From: Brevundimonas sp. NIBR10
GTDB taxonomy: Bacteria > Pseudomonadota > Alphaproteobacteria > Caulobacterales > Caulobacteraceae
Direction: 5' to 3'
Length of the DNA stretch: 64,000 nucleotides
Assembly: GCF_027912515.1 (NCBI RefSeq)
Contig: NZ_CP115464.1
Coordinates: 3,942,379-4,006,378, forward strand
Of this stretch, positions 12,480-21,792 are shown in pieces. Below the pieces are notes generated by a model that was not told where the DNA came from, did no database searches, and saw nothing but the letters and a program-made list of their open reading frames with translations. A program made the translations under genes and the position numbers. Numbering within the stretch: position 1 is the first letter of the stretch; each line of letters opens with the position of its first letter.

Positions 12480-12593
12480 ATGTGGCGAGTGGCGGTGGGC
12501 CCCATCTGGCGACTGGTGGTGACCCTGTGGGTGTTCGGCTACGCCCTGGTCGACCTGACCGCCGTGTTGCAGGGAAAGGGCCCCCGGGTCTGA
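12480..12593 (+). CDS. Short membrane-helix ORF, probable frameshifted 5' end of the LytS-type kinase
   Basis: A 37-residue frame beginning MWRVAVGPIW contains one clear transmembrane helix (about residues 8-31) and ends in a TGA sharing one base with the kinase start at 12593. If translation moved back one base near 12575-12590, where the DNA reads GGG-CCCCC-GGG, the frame would join the kinase and give it four N-terminal helices, as is common in such sensors. This could be a sequencing error, a real mutation, programmed slippage or a genuine coupled small protein. The sequence alone does not decide. Confidence 0.5.
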   Translation: MWRVAVGPIWRLVVTLWVFGYALVDLTAVLQGKGPRV

Positions 12594-13612
12594 TGTTCAT
12601 CTGCTGCCTGCCGCAACTGGCGCTGGGACTGGCGTTCTCGTTCGGCCTTCTGATGCTTCTCCACGCGACCGAGCGTTGGCATCCGGTTATGCGGTGGCCC
12701 GTCATCGCTGCGGCGGTTCTGGCGGCCGGTCTCGTCCAGACGGTCTTTGATCTTTGGGTGCTCGTCACCCTTGCCCGCACGGTTTTGCCGCAATGGCTGA
12801 CCTGGGCGGACCTCGAGGCCAATGTGTATCTCGGGCGCATGGGCCAGGTCCTGATCCTCTACGTCTGGACCTTCAGCCTGATCCTGGCCTCCAAACTGAC
12901 CATCCGCGCCAACGACCACGCGCGCGAGGTCGAGGCCCGTGCGGCGGCCCTGGAAGTGGCCAACCAGAAGGCCGAGGCCTCGATGCTGCGCATGCAGCTC
13001 AATCCGCACTTCATGTTCAACGCCCTGAACAGCGTGGCCAGTCTGGTCGTCACGGGGCGGGAGCGTGATGCAGAGCGGATGATCGGCCTGCTGGCCGACT
13101 TCCTGCGGGCCTCGCTGAACTCCGACCCCTCCAGCGATGTGCCCCTTGAAGAGGAGCTGGCGACGCTGACGTCCTATCTGAAGATCGAGGAGATCCGGTT
13201 CGGAAACCGAATGGCCCTGAAGATCGAGACGACCCCGGACGTGCTGCAACTGCCGATCCCCAGCCTGCTGCTGCAACCGCTGGCCGAGAACGCCGTCAAA
13301 TACGGCGTCGCCCCCTTCACCCATCCCGTCACGATCCGGATCGATGCGCGCGAGGCCGACGGGGAACTGGTTCTGACGGTCGAGAACCGCTCCGGCCATG
13401 GGGCGGGCCAGGCCGCAGCCTCGGTTCATCATCCCGACGAGAACCAGCGACGCCACGGGATCGGCCTGGCCAATACGCGCCAGCGGCTGGCGGTGGCCTA
13501 TGGTGATACGGCCTGGATGACGGCCCTGCCCCTGGACGACGGCTTCCGTGTCGAGATCGGTCTTCCCCGGCGCAAGGCCGAACGCATCGAACCGTCCGGA
13601 CAGGCAGCATGA
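12593..13612 (+). CDS. LytS-type sensor histidine kinase (His_kinase family)
   Basis: A 339-residue membrane kinase. Three hydrophobic helices lie at about residues 2-25, 34-60 and 83-105. A short coiled coil leads to the His_kinase box LRMQLNPHFMFNALNSV near residue 139, whose first histidine is the phosphorylation site. The ATP-binding part has LLLQPLAENAVKYG near 225 and HGIGLANTRQRL near 284. This is the LytS/YehU class that pairs with LytTR regulators, and such a gene follows after 21 bases. The start is taken at 12593; the true protein probably begins at 12480 through a frameshift. Confidence 0.87.
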   Translation: MFICCLPQLALGLAFSFGLLMLLHATERWHPVMRWPVIAAAVLAAGLVQTVFDLWVLVTLARTVLPQWLTWADLEANVYLGRMGQVLILYVWTFSLILASKLTIRANDHAREVEARAAALEVANQKAEASMLRMQLNPHFMFNALNSVASLVVTGRERDAERMIGLLADFLRASLNSDPSSDVPLEEELATLTSYLKIEEIRFGNRMALKIETTPDVLQLPIPSLLLQPLAENAVKYGVAPFTHPVTIRIDAREADGELVLTVENRSGHGAGQAAASVHHPDENQRRHGIGLANTRQRLAVAYGDTAWMTALPLDDGFRVEIGLPRRKAERIEPSGQAA

Positions 13613-13633
13613 GCGGTCGAACGGGGCTCTGAG

Positions 13634-14353
13634 ATGAAAGTCCTTCTGGCCGACGACGAACCCCTGGCCCGCGCTCTGCTGCGCCACCTGCTCGCCGAGG
13701 CGCCGGGGGTCGAGGTCGTGGGCGAGGCCGGTGACGGGCGCGAGGCGGGCGAACGGATCGCCGCCCTCGACCCGGATGTGCTCATCATCGATATCGAGAT
13801 GCCCGAGATGGACGGGATGGAGGCGGCCGGACTGTTGCGCGGGCGCGGTCGGCCGGCGGTGATTTTCGCCACCGCCCATACCGATCGGGCGCTCGACGCC
13901 TTCGAGATCGATGCGGCCGACTATCTGCTCAAGCCGATCCGGCGCGAGCGGCTGGCCGAGGCCCTGGAGCGTGTGCGCCGACGTCTGGACCGGCCCTCGC
14001 AATCGGATCTGCCGCTATCTGAACTCCTGCCGGACGACGGCATCTGGGTCGCCGTTCGCCAGGGTCAGGTGCGGGTCCCCCTGTCGGAGGTTTCCCACGT
14101 CACGGCGGCAAAAGATCACGTCTACCTCCATCTCGACGGCCGCACCTGGATGCACCGGATCACCATGGCCCGGCTCGAAGCCCTGGCGACTCCGCACGGC
14201 CTGGTGCGCATCCATCGCTCGGCCATGGTCAGGCCGTCTCGCGTCACGGCCGTGATCCATTCCGGCAAGAGCCTGAAGGTCCAGCTCGACACCGGCACCA
14301 CCCTCCCGATCGGCCCCGCCTATCGCCGCCTCGTCCGCAGCTGGCCGGCATAG
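13634..14353 (+). CDS. LytTR-family response regulator
   Basis: A 239-residue regulator with an N-terminal receiver: acidic pocket ADDEP near residue 8, phosphoacceptor in IIDIEMPEMDG near residue 54, lysine in YLLKPI near 103. A C-terminal LytTR DNA-binding domain of about 100 residues contains VSHVTAAKDHVYLHL and VRIHRSAMVRPSRV. It is the cognate partner of the preceding LytS-type kinase, the two genes being 21 bases apart on one transcript. LytTR proteins bind imperfect direct repeats; its targets cannot be read from this window. Confidence 0.92.
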   Translation: MKVLLADDEPLARALLRHLLAEAPGVEVVGEAGDGREAGERIAALDPDVLIIDIEMPEMDGMEAAGLLRGRGRPAVIFATAHTDRALDAFEIDAADYLLKPIRRERLAEALERVRRRLDRPSQSDLPLSELLPDDGIWVAVRQGQVRVPLSEVSHVTAAKDHVYLHLDGRTWMHRITMARLEALATPHGLVRIHRSAMVRPSRVTAVIHSGKSLKVQLDTGTTLPIGPAYRRLVRSWPA

Positions 14354-14437
14354 ATCGCTCGCCTGCTGATCCCGCTCCCGTCCGGAAGGCACGTCCGCCC
14401 GATCACGGCTCCATCTCCGACGCTGAAAAAATCACGG

Positions 14438-14452
14438 TTAACGGAATATTCA
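14438..14452 (+). promoter_or_regulatory. Possible CtrA-like box upstream of the chemoreceptor operon
   Basis: TTAA at 14438-14441 and TTCA at 14449-14452 are separated by seven bases, seven of eight positions matching the Caulobacter CtrA consensus TTAA-N7-TTAA. It lies 44 bases before the small exported-protein gene that is coupled to the chemoreceptor. Chemotaxis genes are under CtrA in Caulobacter, which makes the site plausible. One near-match in an AT-poor genome is weak evidence. Confidence 0.3.
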
Positions 14453-14495
14453 ATCGACGGGACCACAGTAGACTTTCAGTCCGGCGGTGCGGTCA

Positions 14496-14813
14496 ATGGT
14501 TCCGAAAATCTGGCTCCAGGTTTCGAGTTACGTCGCGATCATTCTGGCGACGTCGGTGATGACGGTGCTCATGTCCGCCCCACCCGCCTCTGCCTTTGCT
14601 GTGGCGGCAGCTTTTCCACCCTGGTGGAGCGCCGACGACGTTCGAGACGCGGTGGAACCGGTGGGTGTTATCACCGCAACGGGGCGGACCCCCAATGTCG
14701 TCACGGTCTATGGCGGTAACAATCTTCAGCTTCGGCTGAGAAAGGCGGGGGCCTGGCTCATCCTGGATCCCCGGCTTGCGGCATGCCGCCCGCAATCGGA
14801 GTTCTCACAATGA
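14496..14813 (+). CDS. Small exported protein coupled to the chemoreceptor gene
   Basis: A 105-residue protein, unrecognised. It has a signal-like hydrophobic stretch (about residues 9-35, ending near PASAFA) followed by [13 protein letters not shown] and a short domain with [20 protein letters not shown], apparently an export-processed soluble protein. The start is the ATG at 14496; a GTG nine bases upstream is possible. The stop codon overlaps the chemoreceptor start by four bases (ATGA), which argues that the gene is real and made in step with the receptor. It might be a periplasmic accessory of the receptor (inference). Confidence 0.6.
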   Translation: MVPKIWLQVSSYVAIILATSVMTVLMSAPPASAFAVAAAFPPWWSADDVRDAVEPVGVITATGRTPNVVTVYGGNNLQLRLRKAGAWLILDPRLAACRPQSEFSQ

Positions 14814-16441
14814 TCTTTCAGCCACGCGATCTCGAGCATCAGCGCACCATCGGCAGCACGGTGATACTGATCCTTGTCTGGACGCTTGCGTTCGGCAGTC
14901 TGGTTCAGACCCTTCTTCTCGGCGCGAACCTGGTCGCCGGCCTGGTTCCGGCCCTGATGCTTGCGGGATGTCAGACGGCGGTCTGGATGACACTGCGATC
15001 GCGTGCCAGCGGCCGCATGCTGTCTGCGATTCTACTGATGGCACAGGTCTCGACACTCGTAGCTGGCCTTGCTGGACATGCTTTCCAGATCGACATGCAC
15101 ATGGCCTATTTTGCCGCCCTGGCCGCGGTCGTCATCTATTGCGACTGGCGCGCGATCGTCGGGGGTGCCGCGACAGTCGCTGTCCATCACCTTGTACTGA
15201 GTTTCGTCCTGCCTGACCTGGTGTTCCCGGGGTCGGCCGATCTGGGTCGGGTGGCCTTTCACGCAGTCATCCTGGTGGTAGAGGCTGCCGTCCTGACATG
15301 GAGCGCCGCCAGCGTCACGGCGATGTTCGCCGCCAACGAACTCAGCCGGTCCAAGGCGGACGAGGCCACGGCCCGCGTTGTAGAGTCGACCTCGGCGCTT
15401 GACGTATCGCGCGCCGAGGCGGACCGCCTGGCTGCGGAGAAGGCGGCATTCGATCTGGAGGTCGCGCGCGAGCAGGCGCTGGTCGTGGACCAGACGGCAG
15501 ACGCTCTCAGTGCCCTTGCGAGCGGTGACATGACCTATCGGATCCCCGGAACATTCCCGGGGCGCTACGCCAGGCTCCAGCAGGATTTCAACGCAGCGAT
15601 CAGCGCCTTGCAGAATGACATGATCGTCATCGAGACCAATGCCCGCTCGATCGGCACGGGCGCCGGCGAGATCAGTCAGGCGTCCCACGACCTGTCGCAT
15701 CGAACCGAACAACAGGCAGCAAGTCTGGAACAGACGGCTGCGGCACTGGACGAAATCACGGCAACCGTGAATCGCACCGCCGCCGGAGCGAAGCAGGCCT
15801 CGGCGACGGTTCAGGCGGCTCGCGGTGATGCGGAGACAAGCGGAGTGATCGTCCACGACTCGATTGCCGCGATGGATGCCATCCATGCTTCGGCCCAGCA
15901 GATCAGCCAGACCATCAGCGTGATCGACGAGATCGCCTTCCAGACCAACCTGCTGGCGCTCAACGCCGGCGTCGAGGCCGCGCGTGCAGGCGAAGCAGGA
16001 CGTGGCTTTGCCGTCGTCGCGTCCGAAGTCCGGGCGCTCGCCCAGCGCTCTGCCGAAGCCGCCAGGGAGATCAAGATCCTGATCTCCAGTTCGACCCAGC
16101 AGGTGAACTCGGGCGTTGAACTGGTCGGTCAGACCGGAGAGGCGCTTCAGCGTATCGTGGGCCGGGTCGCCGAGATTGACGGCCTGATCTCAGAGATCGC
16201 GGCGTCCGCTCAGGAACAGGCCACAGGGCTGCGAGAGATCAACACCGCGGTGAACCACATGGATCAGGTCACCCAGCAGAACGCCGCCATGGTCGAACAG
16301 TCCACCGCCGCCAGCCAGGGCCTGACCAGCGAGGCCAATCAACTGATCAGTCTCATTTCGAGGCTGAAGTTGAACAGGGACGCAGCGCTCACGCCGCTCC
16401 GGAAGCCGACGCGACGGTCCGACGTCAAAGCGGCTGCATAG
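14810..16441 (+). CDS. Methyl-accepting chemotaxis protein with multi-helix membrane sensor
   Basis: A 543-residue chemoreceptor. Residues 15-190 form about five or six membrane helices with very short loops rather than a large periplasmic domain. A histidine-containing AVHHLVLSF segment suggests sensing in or near the membrane. A coiled coil and HAMP-like stretch follow. The signalling domain has the conserved hairpin [20 protein letters not shown] near residue 380 and [18 protein letters not shown]. The chain ends in a basic tail without a CheR-binding pentapeptide. The start at 14810 is set by the overlap with the preceding gene. Confidence 0.9.
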   Translation: MIFQPRDLEHQRTIGSTVILILVWTLAFGSLVQTLLLGANLVAGLVPALMLAGCQTAVWMTLRSRASGRMLSAILLMAQVSTLVAGLAGHAFQIDMHMAYFAALAAVVIYCDWRAIVGGAATVAVHHLVLSFVLPDLVFPGSADLGRVAFHAVILVVEAAVLTWSAASVTAMFAANELSRSKADEATARVVESTSALDVSRAEADRLAAEKAAFDLEVAREQALVVDQTADALSALASGDMTYRIPGTFPGRYARLQQDFNAAISALQNDMIVIETNARSIGTGAGEISQASHDLSHRTEQQAASLEQTAAALDEITATVNRTAAGAKQASATVQAARGDAETSGVIVHDSIAAMDAIHASAQQISQTISVIDEIAFQTNLLALNAGVEAARAGEAGRGFAVVASEVRALAQRSAEAAREIKILISSSTQQVNSGVELVGQTGEALQRIVGRVAEIDGLISEIAASAQEQATGLREINTAVNHMDQVTQQNAAMVEQSTAASQGLTSEANQLISLISRLKLNRDAALTPLRKPTRRSDVKAAA

Positions 16442-16497
16442 CCGCCCGACCGCAAGGCCCGTCCGCCCGCTGCCGGGTCCATGTCCTGTGGGAAGTG

Positions 16498-16543
16498 GTG
16501 GTGCCGCTTAGGTGACTCGAACACCTGACCCCCGCATTACGAA
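16498..16543. repeat. Left attachment repeat (attL-like, tRNA-Thr 3' half)
   Basis: These 46 bases are identical to 22833-22878 and repeat the 3' half of the tRNA-Thr gene; identity stops within the anticodon-loop region. No 5' half lies next to it, so this copy is not a functional tRNA. It marks the left edge of the island, 57 bases after the chemoreceptor stop. From 16544 to 16739 I see no gene. Confidence 0.85.
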
Positions 16544-16739
16544 ATCTAGTCAGGCCCAGGGAGCGGACCCATTGCCGGCATGGCATTTCCCAGGTTCTGT
16601 CACCCCAGATTTACCGATACCCAAGCTCCTCCCAGTCTGACCGGTTGGCGCGCTTCGGGCGTTTCCTAACGAAGGCGCTTTCACGTGGGAAGGTTCAAAA
16701 TTGCGACCTGCGCCATACCTGCAAACGTGAAGGTCAGGT

Positions 16740-17696
16740 TCAGGGCGATGTTGCGGGAGGGTCGCCAAGATCCAAAGGCTGGCCCGCCGACGCTGCCTTC
16801 AACGAGGTGACGCCAACAATATCTTGGAACTGCTCGAAGTATTCTGGGTGATTTTTTGCCAGCCATCGGGAGACTCGAGGCCGCCCTAGAACCTTCTCTA
16901 GATAGCCCTTCGCGAACGTCAGCTGGAAGTTGATCTCCGAGTAGCGGTTCTCCTTCGTGTGCGCTTGAGCCTGAAGATTGGTGATTTCGCGCTCCATACG
17001 GCCCATGTCCTCTGCCGTCCGTTTGCGCGTCCCTTTAGGCTTTTTCTTCCTGGGATCGACAAGCTCGGTTTCGGGCGTAGCCAGCAACAGAGCACGGACG
17101 AAGTTGACGCTGAAGTTGCCCTGATCGACCATCAGCTGGGCCGCTTCGACCTGCCTCACGGGGGCCATGCATCTGATCAGCTCGAAACCGGCCATTGGAC
17201 AGGGAGTGTCACGCAGCGTCTCAACTGCCGCATCACAAATGCCGTCGAGCATTTTGAAGCGACGACGGATGGTGCTGACATCCAGCCCGAGCGCGTCGGC
17301 CAGCCGCTCTTCCGAAACACCCCTGTCCGCTGCGCGGGAGATCATGCGATGCTCCTGCGTGGCAGTCAGACGATTGATCCTCTTATTGTAGGTGTAGGTG
17401 TCGTCCACCGTTGCAATCAGGCACTCCGTTTCAGTTGCGCCTATGTCCTTCAGCGCCTCGATGCGGAGATGTCCGTCCAGGAGGAGGTAGCCATTCTTAC
17501 TTTTGGGATCGCGAAGTACGGCTGGCGGCTCTACAACGCCAATCGCCCGGATTGAGGCGCAAATCTGAGCGTATTTCCGGCTCTCCTTGACCGAGGGCCT
17601 CAACGGCTTGAGAGGCAGAATATTATCAAGTGAGATGGTGACCAAGTTCGATTCAAAGTCGAGCTTCACCTCGTCGTGTCGTGTTGCACTGGTCAT
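16740..17696 (-). CDS. RepB-like plasmid-partition family protein (ParB N-terminal and RepB C-terminal type)
   Basis: A 318-residue protein. Residues 20-110 resemble the ParB/sulfiredoxin-like domain: NGYLLLDGHLRIEALK replaces the usual GERR box. An HTH region around SEERLADALGLDVSTIRRRFKML (about 127-149) follows. The last 60 residues, with FAKGYLEKVLGRPRVSRWL and NHPEYFEQFQ, match my memory of the RepB plasmid-partition C-terminal family. Its start overlaps the upstream ParB-like gene by four bases. No ParA ATPase is present, so classical partition is unlikely. It is the last gene of the recombinase operon. Confidence 0.75.
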   Translation of the reverse strand: MTSATRHDEVKLDFESNLVTISLDNILPLKPLRPSVKESRKYAQICASIRAIGVVEPPAVLRDPKSKNGYLLLDGHLRIEALKDIGATETECLIATVDDTYTYNKRINRLTATQEHRMISRAADRGVSEERLADALGLDVSTIRRRFKMLDGICDAAVETLRDTPCPMAGFELIRCMAPVRQVEAAQLMVDQGNFSVNFVRALLLATPETELVDPRKKKPKGTRKRTAEDMGRMEREITNLQAQAHTKENRYSEINFQLTFAKGYLEKVLGRPRVSRWLAKNHPEYFEQFQDIVGVTSLKAASAGQPLDLGDPPATSP

Positions 17697-18580
17697 GACA
17701 ATGACCCCGAAACGACCTGATCACTCAGGAAACGTGGCATTGTATCGAGCCCTTCCGCCTTCAAGACGTTGGTGAAGTTCTCGTCCCCGAACAACTTCCG
17801 CAGCGCCTCCACCACGAAGAGGAAGCGGTCTTCGGCGTAGTCAGTCTTGCGCACGGTCTCGCGAAGCTTTTCAGCATGGCGCTGATAGACAGCCATCAAT
17901 TCGCTCGCACTCTGAACCCTCCGAGGCGGCTGGCGACCAAGGCCGCTATCGGGAACGCTCCGATTGCGCTTCGATCGTTGTTCCAGCATTCTCCGAATGG
18001 AGGGGATGTTCTTTCCCTTGAGCTGGCCAGACGCATAAGCCTCTGTGAGCAACCGCTGATCTTCCGAGGTTTTGGCGCGGGCGATGTCGATGGCGAAGGT
18101 GATGGGAATAAGTCCGCTCTCTACTGCGGCGACCAGACGCTCTTCGCCCTTTTCAATGAGCGTTCCAACCATCCCTACCCATGAGGCGGTGACGCCGATG
18201 CGGCCGGCGATTTCCACATCGCTGTAACCCCGCTTCCGAAGGCCGCCGATTTCCTGGATCAGATCGATGGACCGGTGCTTTCGCCTCGCAACATTCTCGA
18301 CGAGGCTCATGACCATGCAGTCTGCTTCGGTCCCATCCACGAACACGACGGGTAGATGGGTCTGGTCAAGCATCCGGAAGGCTTCGAGCCGACCTTCTCC
18401 GCAGACGACCTCGTAGCGAACCCCGTCAGCCGTGATTTTCCGCCGGGCGCTAATGGGTCGTTTAAGGCCGACCGCATCGATGTTGTCGACAATCTCCCGG
18501 TGCTGCTTTCGGTTACGCGTGCGGGGGTTGAGCACGGTCACATGTTCGATAGGCACCATCTCGACTGTTCTGGTCATCAC
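17693..18580 (-). CDS. ParB/RepB/Spo0J-family protein of the recombinase operon
   Basis: A 295-residue ParB-family protein. The N-terminal ParB-like nuclease/CTPase-type domain (about 5-100) contains NPRTRNRKQHREIVDNI, the box VVCGEGRLEAFRML near residue 60 and SLVENVARRKH near 92. An HTH region with SDVEIAGRIGVTASWVGM (about 117-135) follows. The GEGR box corresponds to the GERR CTP-binding motif of chromosomal ParB with one change. It overlaps the recombinase gene upstream and the RepB-like gene downstream by four bases each, so all three are made as a unit. Confidence 0.8.
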   Translation of the reverse strand: MMTRTVEMVPIEHVTVLNPRTRNRKQHREIVDNIDAVGLKRPISARRKITADGVRYEVVCGEGRLEAFRMLDQTHLPVVFVDGTEADCMVMSLVENVARRKHRSIDLIQEIGGLRKRGYSDVEIAGRIGVTASWVGMVGTLIEKGEERLVAAVESGLIPITFAIDIARAKTSEDQRLLTEAYASGQLKGKNIPSIRRMLEQRSKRNRSVPDSGLGRQPPRRVQSASELMAVYQRHAEKLRETVRKTDYAEDRFLFVVEALRKLFGDENFTNVLKAEGLDTMPRFLSDQVVSGSLS

Positions 18581-20148
18581 GCGGCCTCCGGAATGGGCGT
18601 CCGCTGGGCGAACGCAAAAAGAATATCGGGAGTATCGAAGCGATAGGCATCGAGCGTTCTGGGGTTACTGTCGGCCAGGTGGAGCTTGTCCACATCCACA
18701 TCGATTGACGGAAAGATGTAGTAGTCGCGCGGATTGAGGTTCGACTTGTCCATCCGGACGGCGATCGTAACGTCGGGGCGAAGACTGGTGTCAAAACGCA
18801 AACGCCAACGCAGTGACCCTGCGGCGGTCTGCTGGCAGCGGGCCACGACGATGGACAGAAAGAACTCGTCGTTCACCCGCAACAGGCCATCGCTCGTCCC
18901 TGCCTGCACGTAGGCACCAACACCTTCAAGCCCATGTAACACGTGGGCTATCGCATCATGATGAAGGACGCGAAGGCGCTTGTTGATCTCGACGTAACGA
19001 TAGTCGCGCCGGGGGCTATAGCCGACAAGCGAGTAGGCCCTCAGCAGACTGCCAAATCGCGAGCGGTAAGCACTGCTGGACGGCATATCCTCACGTTCGT
19101 CGATGATGATGCCAGAAAGAATTCCTGTCGCTTGAAAGAGTGCGGCTAGCCGCTCCAGAAGTTCCGCGTCGCTGAGTTTTTGAGAGCGCTCCGCAATGAT
19201 CGCTGCCGCATTCTGAAACAACTCATGATCGACGATGGCCTGAAACGCACCCGTGGCTCGCACCCAGTCGTCCTGGACGTTGCGGACGCGGCGCTTCTTC
19301 AGCTTGAATGAAGTGCGGTTGAAGACATTGTTGCCGACGTATTTTTCGTTGGTCAGGATCTGATGAACGGTGCCGCGTGTCCAGGCTCGCCCCAAGTCGG
19401 TCTGATGTCCTTCCGCATTGAGCCGCCCCGCGATCTCGTTCTCCGTGCGACCGTCATCGACGAAGAGCCGATAGATGCGCCCTACGATCGCAACTTCATC
19501 GTCCGGGCCGGGCACAAGGACGACGCGGTCAGTTTGAAGGCTCTTCTGCTGACCTCTCTCCAGCGTCGCTTTCGGTTCGCCGCGTTCATCGATTAGGCAA
19601 CGCCTCAGGCCGAACCCGGGAGGGCCTCCTTGTCGAAAGCCTTTTTCGATCAGCCGGCACTGGCCCTGAAAGACCTTGTTGGAGAGTTCGCGGCTGTATT
19701 CACCGGCCATCGAGCGCTTGAGCGTCTTGGCCATATTCGACAGAAACGACCCGTCGTTTTCGAACTGTTCGGAGCAGTAGAGAACCCGGACGCCGGCGCG
19801 GAGGCACCGGTATTCATGGAAGGCGGCTTCGTCCTGATTCTGGAAACGACCCCAACGGCTCACATCATAGACAAGAACCGCTTCAAAACCGGGTGAGCCC
19901 CCCTCGATGTCAGCGACCAATCGCTGGAAGGCATCGCGGCCGGCGATGTCGAGTCCGCTTCGGCCTTCATCGGCATAAGTGCGCACGATCGCCATGCCAT
20001 GGCGCAACGCGTAGATCGCGATGGCGGCTTCTTGGTTTTCAGTGGAATAGCGCTGATGGTCCGTGGACATCCGGACATACTGCGCCACCCGTAGGGAAGC
20101 GTTCTCCCCCGCGCCCCCATCCCGTTCTGTTACCGGACGAAAGGTCAT
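18577..20148 (-). CDS. Large serine recombinase of the island
   Basis: A 523-residue site-specific recombinase. The resolvase-type catalytic domain begins RVAQYVRMSTDHQ, with the nucleophilic serine near residue 28. YDVSRWGRF lies near residue 93 and the MAGEYSRELS helix near 147. The Recombinase domain covers roughly 175-310, including YRLFVDDGRTENEIAGRLN and TRGTVHQILTNEKYVG. The C-terminal 200 residues are unassigned and lack an obvious cysteine zinc ribbon. The start at 20148 was chosen because the frame further upstream runs into the IS21 end, which begins 17 bases away. It likely acts in excision or integration and heads the three-gene operon. Confidence 0.85.
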   Translation of the reverse strand: MTFRPVTERDGGAGENASLRVAQYVRMSTDHQRYSTENQEAAIAIYALRHGMAIVRTYADEGRSGLDIAGRDAFQRLVADIEGGSPGFEAVLVYDVSRWGRFQNQDEAAFHEYRCLRAGVRVLYCSEQFENDGSFLSNMAKTLKRSMAGEYSRELSNKVFQGQCRLIEKGFRQGGPPGFGLRRCLIDERGEPKATLERGQQKSLQTDRVVLVPGPDDEVAIVGRIYRLFVDDGRTENEIAGRLNAEGHQTDLGRAWTRGTVHQILTNEKYVGNNVFNRTSFKLKKRRVRNVQDDWVRATGAFQAIVDHELFQNAAAIIAERSQKLSDAELLERLAALFQATGILSGIIIDEREDMPSSSAYRSRFGSLLRAYSLVGYSPRRDYRYVEINKRLRVLHHDAIAHVLHGLEGVGAYVQAGTSDGLLRVNDEFFLSIVVARCQQTAAGSLRWRLRFDTSLRPDVTIAVRMDKSNLNPRDYYIFPSIDVDVDKLHLADSNPRTLDAYRFDTPDILFAFAQRTPIPEAA

Positions 20149-20164
20149 TGCATCGCCGCTCGGC

Positions 20165-20225
20165 TGTGGATCGGCGTGGAAAAGGGACCCCGTTAGCGGT
20201 GTGATCGGCGTCGAATAAGGACCCC
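20165..20225. repeat. Left terminal repeats of the IS21 element
   Basis: Two directly repeated units of about 22 bases at 20168-20192 and 20204-20225 share ATCGGCGT followed by an A-rich step and GG(G)ACCCC. The complementary units are at the right end. Multiple terminal copies are normal IS21 transposase-binding sites. Confidence 0.7.
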
Positions 20226-20244
20226 TCATCCCTGAGGTCTAACG

Positions 20245-21792
20245 GTGGCGGCTTGGCGGATGTCAGGCGGCGAGTTCGGGATGTTGGTGTTGGAGACGGT
20301 GTTGAGGATCCGGCGCGAGTTTGCGTCCGGGAAGGCGATCAAGGCGATCGCGCGTGACCTTCGATTGTCGCGCAAGGTGGTGCGCAAGGCGATCCGGGAG
20401 CCTGATGCGGAGTTCGCCTATCGGCGGGCGGTGCAGCCGTTGCCGAGGCTGGCGCCGTTCCAGGCCAGGCTCGATGAACTGCTGGAAGAGGACGAGGCGC
20501 GGCCGCGGCGCGAGAAGCTGCGGATGACGCGGGTCCATGACCTGCTGGTGCGCGAGGGGTTCGACGGGTCGTACGACGCGGTCCGGCGCTACGCGGCGGG
20601 GTGGCGGCTGAAGCGACGCCGGGGCGTAGCCGATGCGCCGACGTTCATCCCGCTGATGTTCCAGCCGGGCGAAGCCTACCAGTTCGACTGGAGCCACGAG
20701 GACGTGGAGATCGCGGGCAAGCCGATGCGGGTGAAGGTGGCGCACATGCGACTGTGCGCGTCACGCGCGATCTATGTTCGGGCCTACCCGCGCGAGACCC
20801 AGGAGATGCTGTTCGACGCGCATGCGCGGGCGTTCGCCTTCTTCGGCGGGGTGCCGACGCGCGGGATCTACGACAACATGAAGACGGCGGTGACGACGGT
20901 GTTCACGGGCAAGGACCGGCTGTTCAACCGGCGCTTCCTGGTCATGGCGAGCCACTACATGGTCGAACCGACGGCCTGTTCGCCAGCGGCCGGCTGGGAG
21001 AAGGGCCAGGTCGAGCACCAGGTCCAGACGGCGCGGGGACGGTTCTTCCAGCCGCGCCTGCGCTTCACCAGCCTGGAGGAGCTGAACGGCTGGCTGGAGG
21101 CAGAATGCCGTCGCTGGGGCGAGCTGCGCCAGCATCCCGAGCAGAAGGACCTGACGGTCGCTCAGGCCCTGGCCGCCGAGCGTCCGGCGCTGCAGCCCAT
21201 GCTGGGCCCGTTCGACGGCTTCCACGAGAGCGAACACGCGGTGACGGGGACCTGCCTGATCAGCTTCGACCGCAACCGCTACTCGGTGATGGCCAGAGCC
21301 GGGCGACGCACGGTGCAGGTCCGCGCCTATGCCGACCGGATCGTCGTGCGCTGCGAGGGAGAGGTCATCGCCGACCATCGTCGGTTCTTCGGTCGCGACC
21401 GGACCCTCTACGATCCCTGGCATTACCTGCCGGTGCTGGCGACCAAGCCCGGGGCCCTGCGCAATGGCGCGCCGTTCCAGGACTGGGAGTTGCCGCCCGC
21501 GCTGGCGCGCCTGCGCCGCAAGCTGGGCTCAGGCGACGAGGCCGATCGCCGGTTCGTGCGGGTGCTGGCGGCGGTGCTGGAAGACGGCCTGGAGCCGGTC
21601 GAGGCTGCCGCGCGCGAGGCGCTCGCCGCCGGGACCGTCAGCGACGACGTCATCCTCAACATCCTGGCGCGCCGGCGCGAACCGCCCCGGCCGCTGAGCA
21701 TCGTCACACCGGACGACCTGGCGCTGCGGCATCCGCCTCTGGCGGACTGCGACCGCTACGACAGCTTGCGAGGCCTGCATGCAGCGGCATGA
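20245..21792 (+). CDS. istA: IS21-family transposase IstA
   Basis: A 515-residue transposase. The N-terminal helix-turn-helix includes [23 protein letters not shown] (about residues 32-53). The rve-type catalytic core follows with [11 protein letters not shown] (Asp near 149), the second aspartate in [11 protein letters not shown] near 215 and the glutamate in [10 protein letters not shown] near 252, so the DDE triad looks intact. A GTG start at 20245 has GAGG eight bases upstream; an ATG 15 bases later is the alternative. It overlaps istB by 14 bases. Confidence 0.93.
   Translation: MAAWRMSGGEFGMLVLETVLRIRREFASGKAIKAIARDLRLSRKVVRKAIREPDAEFAYRRAVQPLPRLAPFQARLDELLEEDEARPRREKLRMTRVHDLLVREGFDGSYDAVRRYAAGWRLKRRRGVADAPTFIPLMFQPGEAYQFDWSHEDVEIAGKPMRVKVAHMRLCASRAIYVRAYPRETQEMLFDAHARAFAFFGGVPTRGIYDNMKTAVTTVFTGKDRLFNRRFLVMASHYMVEPTACSPAAGWEKGQVEHQVQTARGRFFQPRLRFTSLEELNGWLEAECRRWGELRQHPEQKDLTVAQALAAERPALQPMLGPFDGFHESEHAVTGTCLISFDRNRYSVMARAGRRTVQVRAYADRIVVRCEGEVIADHRRFFGRDRTLYDPWHYLPVLATKPGALRNGAPFQDWELPPALARLRRKLGSGDEADRRFVRVLAAVLEDGLEPVEAAAREALAAGTVSDDVILNILARRREPPRPLSIVTPDDLALRHPPLADCDRYDSLRGLHAAA

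Noticed and set aside
16740..18580. Chromosomal ParB system
   Set aside because: No parA is adjacent, both proteins have altered ParB boxes, and they lie in an island operon with a recombinase rather than beside gid or the origin.
20149..20229. Longer start of the serine recombinase inside the IS21 end
   Set aside because: The extra residues are encoded by IS terminal repeats; the ATG at 20148 precedes the catalytic domain directly.
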